From Trebouxia sp. TZW2008 (Eukaryota; Chlorophyta; Trebouxiophyceae; Trebouxiales; Trebouxiaceae), in contig BDIU01000143.1 of NCBI GenBank assembly GCA_002118135.1, forward strand, positions 62,402 through 126,401: a stretch of 64,000 nucleotides of DNA. Reading direction: 5' to 3'. Each line of letters begins with the position of its first letter. Position 1 is the stretch's first letter. This document shows, one piece after another, positions 34,033-45,708 of the stretch. The notes below the pieces were generated by a model. It was not told the DNA's origin and did not search any database. It saw nothing but the letters and a program-made list of their open reading frames with translations. A program made the position numbers and the translations under genes.

Positions 34033-35704
34033 GGAGCGTTGAACGCAATGACAGCGCTCAATCTTACCATAGCTCGACTACGGAGAGTCTCACGACATCG
34101 TCTGAAGACATTTGGAGCCTGACAGACTTTCAAATCTTGCATGAGTTGCGGGTGCCTGTTGCTGTGATAGTCCCAAGCATTGTGGAAAGCAATAGAAGGT
34201 GATGATCATTCCCATCTTGGCTGAATCACAGTCTTCTGCTGCCATGAAAGCCACCTGGGGCAAACATCCTCATGCTTATGCAGCCCCCATGGTGTGGTAC
34301 ACACAGCGCGATGCGTGTTCCAGAATGCAGAATTTCTGAAAAGGTTTGGGCTCCCATTGCCTCCCCACTTCTTCACAGATGCTGTAGAGAAGTTGCCGGC
34401 TGATGAACGCAAAGCCAGAAGAGAGTGGGTGACCAAGGTTCTCATGGTGAGTCTGTCTGATCGCAAGCATGTGCACTCACACCATGTTCTTGGCAAGTCC
34501 CAGATGGGCTGTGGCAGTTGCGTAACCTGTCAGGTCAACTTATGCTCATCTGCCCACCAGCACGCTATTGTTGGAGTCAATCAACCCTTCAATCAAGCAA
34601 CAGATGTGATGGTCCTTTTCAGCATAACACCAATGATGCAGGCGAAGGGTCATGGCTACCGCACACGTATTGACATACATCATTGGCTGGGACCCCAGTT
34701 TGAGAATGTGACTGACAGCATGCCTCACAGCCTCACCAGAGTGGAAAGCAAGGTGAGCAGCTTAAGCTAACCGTATCAGCAGCTCACTGCATCTGGTCAT
34801 ACTGCTGACACTGCTGAGGTCATGTTACGGAGCTGGTAGCAGCTGATCAAACCACTTCATTTCTCAGTAAATGTGCTGCTTCATGATCCTTCCTCCTCTT
34901 CACATATGGGTGAATGTTGTTGGCTGAGTCCAGCAAAGTCAGCGGCAGAGTTGCCAGTACCAATGCTATGTTCAGCAACTTCAGACTGATGCAACCTCCA
35001 GCCGCAAGCCAAAGCTCTGACCCAAAACAATATTGATTTTCCCCATGCTACGGCAGTTTTCCCATACTGCTTGGACATATCAGCCCAGTGTTTCAGCTGC
35101 ATTCCACCCACCATCACCAATCAGTTGCAGCACAAGCAGCGCATCTTGCGTTAGAAGTTGGGATGCAGCTGACAGGACTAGAGACACCAGCAAGTACATA
35201 GGAACTGGGCTCTGGTGGACATTGCGTGGAGCTGGTCTCAACCGATACACAGTCTGATACAACAGCATAAGTGCAGGCTGCAGCAAACAGCATGCCATCA
35301 AGACCTTCCATGTGTCAAACTGACTGTTTTCGCGACGCGGTTTCTCAATTGTGTGCTTGGTGATCTGTTTGTGCAGCCTATCAGGATGCAGACAGCAGCG
35401 AACAAGGTAGAACTGGCACTGATGCATGTCATGGAGGCAGACCCCAGCTTTGCAGATTGGGGCGCCATGTGCAACAGGAACCCATTACACACCTTCATGT
35501 TTGACAGCCACGGCAAGCTGCTCAACGCCAACAGAGCAGCCTTTGAAGCCTTCCAGTCCGACCCCCCGAGTGAGTTTTATGCCTCTTGTGTTGCTGCCAG
35601 CAGTTGATACAATCTTGAGGACTTTTCTTTGTCCTTGATTTCATTTTTGACAGCCACGGGAAGCTGCTTGTTGCCAACAGAGCCTGTGAAGCGTTCCAGT
35701 CTGG

Positions 35705-35741
<37 letters not shown>

Positions 35742-38700
35742 NNGCCCCCCCCCCCCTTCCCCCCTCCCCCCGGCCCCAGTGAGTTTTATGCCTCTTCTGT
35801 TGTTGACAATTGCTGTGATCTTTTCAAATTTTCTTTGCCCTAGTCGTGCCGTATATCAGTCATTGCAAGCTGCTTATTGCCAACAGAGCAGCTTGTGAAG
35901 CCGTCCAATCTGACCACCCAAGTGAGTCTATGCCTGTCTTGTTGCTGAAATCTTTTGCTGTAACATTGAACATGTATGTTTGCTCGTGATTACATGCTGA
36001 ATACCCGTTGTTCTTGTGTCTACAGCTTTTTATGAACATGACTGACATGTGTCACCTCCATCTAAGCATTGGATTCTTCAGGCAGCACAAAGTACGTGAT
36101 GCATGTCTTTGTATTGTGTGCTTTGTGGATGCAGTGGAACACATGGCTGCCATGTGTGAGTATTGTCACACAATTTTTGCCTTCTGCTTGTACTCGTAGC
36201 ACCGTGTGATCTGACTCTTGCCTTGCACTGCATGCAGATCCAGCTCAAGACAGGAAGATCACTCTGAAGAGGCTGTTTGAGCTGGGAGCTTACCCTGGTA
36301 AGCGTGCTTGTTTCCCGCTGACTTCGCTTTGTTTGCTGCTGTTGCTGTAGCTGTTGCAGGCAGGCAATAGTCATGCAACTGCTGATGACATCATGTTGCA
36401 AGACAGCAATGCCATGTGTGACATTAGAACAGCAGCACAGCCATATCTATGGTGAAAAAGCAGTCAACGCAAGAGAACATTCATTGCAGCACGCACAGGC
36501 AGCAACACTCAACGGTTTCAGATACATGAAGTCTGTGCTCAAGTTTGGACCAATTTTGCCGTCACAGTAATGGGTGTATAGTAAACCTGGTCTGAGAGCC
36601 CTTCATCAATCATTACAGGAGACAGTCAGGTGTTGCTCAGCTGCCCTGGCCACAAGCAAACACCAGACCATTCAACAAGATGCTGAACTGAACTCAGCCT
36701 TGTTGACCTTTGCCATGAGACATATGACAATGGATGGACATTGCTTGCAGGTGGGCAAGCAGATGCATTGGCTGCTTTTGAGGACGCCTACAACCATCTG
36801 TTCTGCCTGCATTTGCACTGTCACAGCCCAGACAGACGAATTGGATGTTTATGACCTATGCCCAGGAGCAGCACTGATTGCAGGTGGGCAGGCGGAGGCA
36901 TTGGCTGCCTTTGAAGAGGCCTACAATGATGTCTTCTGTCTGCAGCTAGACTGTCACCGACACGCTCAGCCTCACATCAGCCGCAAGGATGGAGTCACCC
37001 GCTGGAACATCATTGAAATGTGGCCCATGCTAGACCCCATTGATGGCTCCCCGGCAGTGTTGGTCAAGAAGTATGACATCACAGAGCAGAAAGACTTGGA
37101 GCTGAAGCTGTTTATACAGCAACAGGAGTTGCAACGGTGGGTTTGCATTTCTTAAGTTGCTTTTCTTTATGTTTTTGGCTGCCCATGACCCAACTGATGG
37201 ATCCCTGGCAGTATTGGTCAAGAAGTATGACATCATGCAGCAGAAGGACCTGGAGCTGAAGCTGTTTATACAGCAGCAGGAGTTGCAAAGGTGGGTTTGC
37301 ATTGCTTGGGTTGCTTTTGTGCGTGCTTCTCAGCCAATACACTCGAGATCAAGCCTTCTAGCAGGATGTTCAACACTTTACAGGATGGTTTTGGGGATTA
37401 CAGGCAGAATCAGGAGCTGCAGCGGGATTCAGCCAACATGCTAGAAGACAAGCTCAGGCTGCAGGAGGAAGCTGACCTGCTACTTCACAGTGTGCATGGC
37501 AGCCACATTGTACTGAAAAGACTGCTGTGTGGTGCAAAGTCTTCTCAAATGTCCTTTCAGAAGTCTTTTGAAACTTTTTGGTACTTTATAGGTAGAATCA
37601 GGAGCTGGAGCAATACTCAGCTAGCATGCAAGAAGACAAGCTCAGCACCTCCCATGTTTCATATAGCCTTTTCACAAGTCCTTCCTTGGTGTCACAGGCA
37701 GAATCAGGAGCTGGAGCGGTACTCAGCCAGCATGCTAGAAGACAAGCTCAGGCTGCAGGAGGAAGCTGACATGCTCAGTCAGCGCCTGAATGCCGTGCTG
37801 CACGACAAGTTTGAGCGCAAGTCCTTTGATGCTGACACCCCTATTGACAAGACTTTGGCCTACTTGCAGTGCGTTATAAGGGTAGGCCACGATTTTTCTG
37901 ATTGTTGCTGTTAGCAGGCCAGGCCATGACAGCAGATAAATGTGCGTTGTGCGTCAACTTCAGTATTGTTGCTGGCTTAGCAGTGCATGTTCAGGTTACA
38001 CCATAAGAGCAGACATTGGCGTGCTATGCAGTCATGTGATGCATTGTTGCCGCATTCAAAAGCTGCATGGTAAGTTAAAGCTTTATGGTGCTAACACTCC
38101 CACGAGAACACTCTGGTTCTTATTTGTAGTGCATTGTGAGGTTATGCAGCTGACACAGCAAACAACAATGTGCTATTGTGGGCATGCGATGCATTCATGC
38201 TGGGTCGATTAATGTTGATGATGCATCATGTGGTTCACTGAACGGCCTCATTGTTGCCTCCGACAATTGCATTGGATTGCGCCAGAGCTGGTTCTTCACA
38301 TGGCGATTTGTAAGGCCAGGTGGTGACTGCGCAGGGGGAGACGCCACCAGTGCAGGCAGCCCTGGACCTGTACCACATCCTGAGTGAGAGTGACACAGAT
38401 CAAGCACAAAGCACACAAAACTCCAAATGAGGAGACAAACAGAAGTTTGCATGAACACAGCATAATTGCATTCAAAGGCAGCCACAAGGCACTATTTCAG
38501 GCAAAGCGGTGACTATGCAGGGGCAGACAGCAGCAGTGCAGGCAGCCCTGAACCTGTATCACATAGACAAGATTGTGTGCAAAGCACTATCCAGATGCAA
38601 TGAGCAAGGCAATGCAACAGGGAGTATTGATCCTGTGCAGGGCGAGACTCTACCAGTGCAAGCAGCCCTGGACCTGTATCACAACCTGAGTGAGAGTGGC

Positions 38701-41700
38701 ACAGACCTGCAGCAGCCAGTGGGCCTGGCAACACAAACCTTGCAACACACAGCTGGCACTTGTGCCAGCATGTTTTACCCATCACGAAGCTAGTGAGAAG
38801 GGGCTGATGTATCTGTGCAGGGGGAGACGCCACCAGTGCAAGCAGCACTGGACCTTTACCACATCCTGAGTGAGAGTGACACAGACCTGCGGCAGCCAGT
38901 GGGCTTGGAGAAGCAACTGCTGCAGGGCCAGAGCCTGGATGAAGACGTGGGCCAGTCCATGCTGCAGCTCCTGCAGGTGAGGATTGCACTTTTCTAGCAG
39001 AACACAGGATCAGATAGCAAGCCAGTCCACGCTGCCTGTAAAAACCTGTAGCCACCACTGCTTTTGGCTGAATGAAGTTGTGGGCCAGCCCATGCAGCAG
39101 CTGCTGCAGGTCAGACTTGCACTGCTTGTGGCAAAGTAAACAGGCCTTGAACACCAGACAAGGCATACAGTTACTGTCTTGTTACTGTTGCCCCGTTTTG
39201 GACAGGTCTCATGACTCTTCCTGAAAATGCCTGCAGCCTGTGATGCTGAGACTCAAAAGGAACAGGTTGATCTGATCACTTTTGTGAATGAGATGCATGG
39301 GGGCAACACAGGAAAGGCCAGATTGGAGCTGCCTGAAGCTCTCACTGCTAAGAGTCAATGTGTCAGTCACAAGTCAATGTCTCTCACAGAGTTAGTTGAC
39401 ATGCAGGGGGGCAACATAGGGGATGCCAATATGGAGCTGCCTGCATCGATTACTGATGAAAGGCAACAGGCAGGGGTGCAGCAGCCTGGTAGATCCAGCC
39501 TGGCAAGGCAAGCCTCCAGTCAAGGCACTAGGCAGTGGGAGGCCCTCTCTTTGTTGAGGGGCACCAAGATTTGACCAACTGTATTTGGTGTCTTGAAGTC
39601 ATCAGTGACATGCAGGGGGGCAACACAGGGAATGCCAACATGGAGCTGCCTGCATCCATTCCTGATGAGAAGGAGGGGGTGCAGCCTGGTAGATGTAGCC
39701 TTGCGCAGCAAGCCTCCAGTCAAGGCGCAATGGGCAGTGTGATGCCCTCTATCACACCAGACTTGGAGCGCATGCTGCTGGTGAGCCTTCATGCCAAATA
39801 CTCGCTGTGCCATCTCTGAAGCAACCCTGGAGCCAGGATGCCACTTCTGCATGCCATTAGGTGCACGTTTGCAATACAGATCTTGAGTTCTGGGGTCTGT
39901 GATGCCCTCCATCACACCTGATCTGCAGCGCATGCAACTGATGAGCCTTTGATGCCATGCATTTGAGCAGTGCAAACTAACTTTAGCCTGTAGACCCTGC
40001 TTTCATGTGCACAAAGTACAGCCTCGATGGTCTTGGTTGTCTTGCCTTGCTTTATACCTGGACCTCAACAAGCAGACTGTTAATCTTGTCAAACAGTATT
40101 GAGGAGGCTATTGATGATCTACAGGAAGCCAGCACAAGTTGTCAGCTTGACATCTTCACATTTGCAGAGACCACACCTGGCAATGTATTATCCTTGCTGG
40201 CCCCTGAGTGCTGACAGAATACACTCACTTGCTGCCTAGCCTTGAACCAACATGTGCTGATACAATGTAGGAAGCGAGCACCAGCTGGCAGTTTGACATC
40301 TTCGCGTTTGCGGAGGCCACACCCGGCTATACACTATCCCTACTGGCCCTTCACTTCCACAAGCAGACAGGGCTCATTGCTGAAATGAAGCTATCTGAGC
40401 AGCCCTTGTGCCGCTGGCTGAGGCGCATTGAAAGCGGCTACAATGCCAGCAATCCATATCATAACAGGTCTCTATCATGATTGTTCACATGCTGTCAAGT
40501 TGATTGTCATGACCCTGCTGATCAACAGATCAGCCACTGACAGGACTCTGATGATCAAGACTGGTTAACATCTGCAAGCAGAATGTCTCTGCACTCAAAA
40601 TCAGCTCTGCACTGCATTGTGAATATGAGCAAGTCTGTCAATTACCTGTGCGACGATAGATCAAGCTTTGCCAAACTTGCTGTAGCATCTGACATCTGCA
40701 GGCAGACTTTGTAAAAGTGTGAACCCCGTTCACGTCAACAACAACCATTGCCGCAGTCATGAGTTTGCAGCCCGTACCTCGTCAATGTTAAGCTTGCAAC
40801 TCAAGCACGTAAGCTGGAGACATGGCTGTTGTTATGACTTCCTAAACATGGGTTCCTTCCCAAAAGCAATACTGCTGTCTGTGGCTTTTCTTTGCCTCTA
40901 CAACTGTGAACTTGTCTCAATCTATAGACCACAATGTCAAGCAAGGTATAAGATCCATATGTGGTGCAGTGTGCATGTGGCCTCGGTGTTACAGATGACC
41001 CACATGCTGTTGACTCAAGGAGGCATCCGACAGAGTGGCGCTGTGAGCCTGCTGGAAATGTACTGCGCTTACTGGTCGGCCATCACTCATGACTTTGAAC
41101 ATGGAGGCCTCAACAACGACTTTCTGGTAAGATCTCCTGTGACTGTTGTCATACATGCTATTGAGATGCAGAGAATACAGGGCACAATCAGTGAGCAAGC
41201 GCTCCAGTTGGCATCGTCGCTAACTCTCGGATTGTCCTGCTCAAGCTCCCAAATCAACGCATATTGCTTGACTGATACTGTGAGATTGTGGCGGCATTGA
41301 CAGAGACTGATTAATCAGGCAATATTTGGTTGCTTGGTTGCTTGCTTGTTGCACGAAGGATGTGCTATACATTATGCACAGATCACCAACAGTCAAAGCC
41401 CATGGCTTTGAGCAGCAATCTGCTGCTTTGAAAAATACACTTGAGTAGCCACTAAGTGCTGTTTGTTCTGATGCAGATTAGAACTTGTCATCCTTTGGCC
41501 ATCTGCTACAATGATCAGTCACCTCTGGAGAATCACCACCTGGCTGCTGCTGTCAAAATTGCGCTGCTGCCTGAACACCGCTTCATCCCAGTAAGCAATT
41601 CTACTTGTTTTCTCCCCCTTGCATGATGCAGTCAAAGCGTAAACATGCATGGGTTCTTGCTTGGCTTCCGTTACCAAAGGCTTGTGGTCATGACAAATGT

Positions 41701-44253
41701 CAATCTTGACAGCTGCCACGTCTGTGTGCTTTGTCATGCATGATTAAAAGCAACATCTACTGCAGACTGCAACAGTCTCAAGATGGCAAAGCATCTGCGT
41801 TTTCTGATGGGCCATGTCTTGCTTGCGCTCAAGCACAAGGGGACGCATGACTTCAAGGGCATAAGCGTGTTGTGAGATGTTACTTGTATGCTGCCCAAGC
41901 TCTGTAAGTCATACGCTATCAGGACCCTGAGCGTTCATGGTTTTCCAGTGTGCATGCTTGTGTGCTTGGGACGCGTGTATTTCGCTCTCTTGATGGTGAA
42001 ATGGGTGCTGTGCAGGATGGAGTGTGGTCAGCTGAAGATGTGGTGCAGGCTCGCAAGCTGAGCATCACCATGGTGCTGGGCACAGACATGAAGAAACACT
42101 TTGACATTGTGTCCAGGTTTCAGGTAGATGTGCAGCAACAGACAATAAATGATTTTCAGGTTGACTTTGTCGCTTGACAATGTTGTTCAGCAAGATGTAT
42201 GACCAGAGGTTTGTCTGAGTGATGCATTTTTGCGCTTAACAGGTTCCTTTTGTCAATCTGCCCTGAGTTTTAGCCTATGCAAGACATGCACAGCCTACTC
42301 CTCTTGGTTCTCTGAACTGCACTGAACCTTTGGCACATCACATACTTAGCTGAAAGGGACAGCTGTTTGCATTCCTGCAGGCAGCATTCAAGAAGGTGCC
42401 TTCCAGCAATGAGACCAACAATGGCAGCACCATTGCTGACTGGGCGTCTGTCAAAGCTGAAGACAAAATGCTTTTGCACCAGGTCCTCCTTGCTGCATGC
42501 ATTTTGTCACATCTATGCTTTGCCATGTCTGCACTTTTCTTTTTCAGCATTGGTCAACATACACCATCAGTGAAGCAGCAAAAGAAACAGTACACGCGTT
42601 TCCCTGTCTCTGCGCAATTCCGTCTCTGCATTTTTCTGTTGGTGCATTGACCCACACATGCAGTGAGTGGGGCAGCAGCATTAGCAGTGTGCTTGCAGAG
42701 GCATTCATGCCTTCCAGGCCTATCATCAGAAAGGCAATGTTTCATGAGAGATTGCAAGTGCTCAGGTGTTGCATTGACTGCAGCGTCTGCTGCATCAACT
42801 TGTCTCAACAGAGCTGATATTGCTTCACTACGCATTGTGTCCAAGAAATGACATGCAACCTTCGTTCAGTCTTCAGGTTATCAGCAACAGCTGTTTGTTG
42901 ATGCTCAGATGTTACTCAAGTGTGCCGACATTGGGCATTTGGCAGCAGATGTGATCACCCACAAGCGCTGGGCCTACCAGCTGGAAGAAGAGTTCTTCAG
43001 ACAGGTGGGACAGCATTGCAATAACCCGCTTGAGGTCCAAAAAGGCTATGCATCATGATGAGACCCATTTTGACCAATCTGCTCACACCCCTGCTGCACA
43101 CAGGCGGGCTTGAATCTTGACATCACGGTTGCACATTGTTCTCAATCTGCGTGGTGCTGTCTGGCAAAAGGATTTCTGGGATTGGCTCAGTCCTGTTCAG
43201 GCTGCGCGACATGACCAAGCAGCAATGGCTTTGATGTGAGCAGACTTGAGACATTCTCTGTCTTGGAAGACAGTCTGGATCTTGCAATGGTCCAGCCGCA
43301 TGCCATTGGCATGTGAACATACGTCATACAAGGTCATTAGCATTCACCAAGACACTGCCAGGTTCAGTGCAAGTGTACTGCATGCAGGGGGACAGGGAGA
43401 TGCGGTTCTGGGTCATTCATGAGGCACTACTATAGCTGTTGCATGTAGTGAAGCCTGCAGGCTAAAGGTTGAGTGACATGCAGGGAGACCAGGAGCGGGC
43501 GTGTGGGCTGGCAGTGAGCCCCCTCATGGACCGTCAGCACCAAGGCGGCATGACACGCTCCCAGGTCACTTACCACGCTTGGCTTGCATTGCTGTAATGT
43601 ATACATTTACATCAACATCATTGAGTGCATGCGGAAGCTCATCTGGATATGCAACTCCATCAAGATGTTGTTTTAGAGCATGGTCCTTGCAAGCTGTATG
43701 CACTGAGTCAACACGAGCACATCAGTCTGCTGAACGCTCCCAGGTCAGTGGCCACTCAAACAGCCCCAGCATGCCCTGTACACCATAGACCCTGCAATAT
43801 CTAGCTGCTTCCTGCAATCACTTGCACATGCAGAGCCTCATCTGAGTTGATCAAACCATTGTCTGAGAGCATTGTGCTCAAGGGGCAGCGCATCTGCTTG
43901 TAGCATATGTGCATTGATCTGACAGAACGCATAGGCTTGGCACAGCATGCTTGTCTCAAAACTGCTGCCGTTCCTTGTGATTGGGTTTCAGTGGATTGGT
44001 GCAGCAGGATGCTTTTCCAAACCTCAGTTGTTCAGCCTTGTGTTTATGTGCATGCTAACTTGCAAAAGCTGAAGGCATAATGTAGCTGGTGTGTATGTTG
44101 CTGCAGTTGGGCTTCCTGAACATTGTGGGCATCCCTCTTTTCAAAGCCATGGCGGAGCTGTTTGAGGGGACGCAGCCCATGCTGGATGGAGTGCTTGCTA
44201 ATTATAGGCAATGGGAGGAAGCTGCTCACTCCTCAGATGCACCTCCAAAATGA
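34033..44253 (+). CDS. PAS-domain class I cyclic-nucleotide phosphodiesterase
   Basis: Predicted to hydrolyse cAMP and/or cGMP. Exons I support: 34331-34446, 34642-34752, 35377-35569, 36238-36297, 36884-37136, 37698-37881, 38821-38976, 39616-39780, 40271-40467, 40970-41126, 41477-41590, 42016-42123, 42381-42482, 42909-43004, 43484-43564, 44107-44253, with a Ser-rich exon at 34033-34198 likely upstream; the true start is unresolved. The N-terminal part has a PAS core (HTFMFDSHGKLLNANRAAFE) with a PAC-like end (VKKYDITEQKDLELKL), then a coiled coil (QNQELERYSASMLEDKLRLQ). The catalytic domain has YHNSVHVASVLQ (general-acid His), HDFEHGGLNNDF (HDxxHxGxxN metal site), YNDQSPLENHHLAA, the metal-binding Asp in LKCADIGH, EEEFFRQGDQE, and the substrate Gln in SQLGFLNIVGIPLF. 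It is therefore probably active, with PAS sensing as the likely input. The length is at least 800 residues. Many introns hold exon echoes. Confidence 0.92.
35500..35935 (+). repeat. Echo copies of the PDE PAS exon, one invaded by poly-C
   Basis: The exon 35377-35569 ends GACAGCCACGGCAAGCTGCT ... CAGTCCGACCCCCCGA-GTGAGT. Two copies of this end follow at about 35651-35790 and 35862-35930. In the first copy the CCCCCC run has expanded to at least 36 C (35706-35741), followed by two undetermined bases (35742-35743) and more C. Both copies keep a GTGAGT-like donor. The functional copy is the first, since its phase-1 end joins the exon at 36238. Confidence 0.85.
36750..37881 (+). repeat. Echo copies of the PDE PAC and coiled-coil exons
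   Basis: The start of exon 36884 (GGTGGGCAGGCGGAGGCATT) has an earlier copy at about 36752-36825. Its end (DPIDGSPAVLVKKYDITEQK) has a later copy at about 37185-37296, reading DPTDGSLAVLVKKYDIMQQK. The start of exon 37698 (CAGAATCAGGAGCTGGAGCG) has earlier copies at about 37406 and 37595; the 37406 copy keeps MLEDKLRLQEEADLL in frame. Only the complete copies listed in the gene fit the phase. Confidence 0.88.
38335..39115 (+). repeat. Echo array of PDE exon 38821
   Basis: Four copies of GGGGAGACGCCACCAGTGCA (encoding GETPPVQAALDLYHILSES) start at 38335, 38521, 38641 and 38821 (spacings 186, 120 and 180 bp). A copy of the exon end (GGGCCAGCCCATGCAGCAGC) follows near 39082. The copy at 38821-38976 is the only complete one with acceptor, donor and frame. 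Confidence 0.9.
39290..39960 (+). repeat. Echo array of PDE exon 39616
   Basis: Copies of CAGGGGGGCAACA-AGG-A-GCCA (GGNTGNANMELPASI) start near 39298, 39408 and 39616. A copy of the exon end (GATGCCCTC-ATCACACC-GA) follows near 39900. The 39408 copy is long and open through SSLARQASSQGT; the 39616-39780 copy is the one with a GTGAGC donor in phase. Confidence 0.88.
40125..40467 (+). repeat. Two-copy duplication of the first PDE catalytic exon
   Basis: A segment starting GAAGC-AGCACCAG (EASTS-Q-DIF-FAE-TPG) occurs at 40125 and 40271, 146 bp apart, each after an AG acceptor. The first copy ends in a stop after LSLLAPEC. The second continues to HFHKQTGLIAEM and YNASNPYHN and joins in phase to the exon carrying the catalytic His. 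Confidence 0.9.
43384..43750 (+). repeat. Echo fragments around PDE exon 43484
   Basis: Before the exon, 43384-43420 (CATGCAGGGGGACAGGGAGA) resembles its acceptor and GDQERA start. After it, 43722-43750 (GCTGAACGCTCCCAGGTCAGT) resembles its end and donor. Both are short and decayed. Confidence 0.55.
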
Positions 44254-45708
44254 AAAGGCCGGTCATTGCGATTCAGTTGTCAATTCTTCAAAAGTATGCC
44301 TGGAAGAAGAGGAGCTGGCTTTGCTATTAGTCAATACAGACGCTTCTGTACAGAGAGGAAGCGCTACCACATCACATATGACCCTGGCTAGTTCATGCCA
44401 CAGCTCTGCCGACAGCGTTTGGGTGGCAGTTGCACTGTTGTCAACATTTGCTGAAGGCAACAGCGGCTTGACACACTTGAGCTGCTAGCTTTATCTAAAA
44501 TGTAGAGTGTCCAACATCTGTACTATCTATGCATTAGAGCCTTCTACCATGTCCAAATCAAACATAATTTTTGTACTGATATGTGTGCAGCTGATGTCAA
44601 GTGTATTATGTGAAGCATGTCATGACTGTGTCTCAGGTGCAGCTAGAAGCAACCTAGCTAAGTCTTTGTGATTTGTTGACCTCTACCCTGAGAGTTCAGC
44701 AAGCAGTGACTTGCAATTGCAACTGGATGCAGTATTGGGCGTTGACAGCGCTGTTTATCCGTATAACTATGATTTCCTGGTGTGCTCATCTCAGCTGTGC
44801 TTCGCGCCATGCTAAATGCATGATTTTGATAGCAAAATCTTGAAGTTCCTTCTAGCGCATTGTGAATATGGAAGGCCATCTCATTTGGCATGCACTGGCA
44901 TGGCAGGCATTTCTGAGTGCTCAAGCATAACAGCTTGCCACCAGTTTGTTGCAGCCTCGTGCTGATCTTTTCCAGGTAGATGATGCAAATAGTTTGCAGA
45001 CATCTCTGACACAAGATTTATGGCATGCATCAACACACATTGCCACCTTCCCTCCTTCAATGGTATGATGAAATGGTGTTGAATGATGCCTTTTAGCAAT
45101 CGGCATGCAGCGCTGTCTTTGCAGCATGAGCACGATTACTTGCAGTGGCGGTCAAGCAAACAAGGCATGCATCTGTGACCTCAGCTGGCGACTAGTAGTC
45201 GCGTCATGATTTGATTTGATAACTCTAGATCTGGGCAAGAAGTGTTGTCTTTTTGGAACGCGGATGCAGATACTTCATGGTGAGCGACATTGTTATCAAG
45301 AGTCAACTGCAGCACGCATGCGCATGGCAATCAGGAGCTGAAAAGCCAACTCTGCAGGAGTAAGTTTTCGGACTGCTAGTGGCTACTGGGCAGGCTCTCT
45401 CAGCATCTGCATCTCGCCATCACGCTCTCCGTGCTGTCCGTGCTTTGCAGTGTTTCGTATGGCGAGATTTTAGTGCCTACAGAGCAATGCTTGGGCTTCT
45501 ACACACTCGCGCAATAGAGGTCAGGGAGTGGCTCTTGGTTGCGCACTCGTTGTTGCGCGATGCTCAAGCCATCAAGACTTGCTACAAAGCTAGGCATTCA
45601 GTCCTGTGACCCAGACGAGATCGCTTCAGTACTGTTACAGACGTTGACCGAGACTAGCTCTTCCGACCGGGACCGTCTCGAAAAAGCTAGCAGTCAGTGT
45701 GAACACTT
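44254..45708. other. Intergenic region between the PDE gene and the secreted-protein gene
   Basis: No supported gene. The frame of 121 codons at 44123-44488 is out of phase with the PDE end and has no similarity. A frame at 45379-45609 is open with a possible exon-like segment, but I could not connect it to anything. The last few hundred bases probably contain the promoter of the gene starting at 45709. Confidence 0.4.

Noticed and set aside
41766..41875. An extra PDE exon (MAKHLRFLMGHVLLAL)
   Set aside because: The exons at 41477-41590 and 42016-42123 already join in phase with the residue spacing expected in PDE domains; this segment is intronic, perhaps a decayed copy.
45379..45609. A 76-codon frame upstream of the secreted-protein gene
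   Set aside because: No domain, and it does not join in frame to the exon at 45709.
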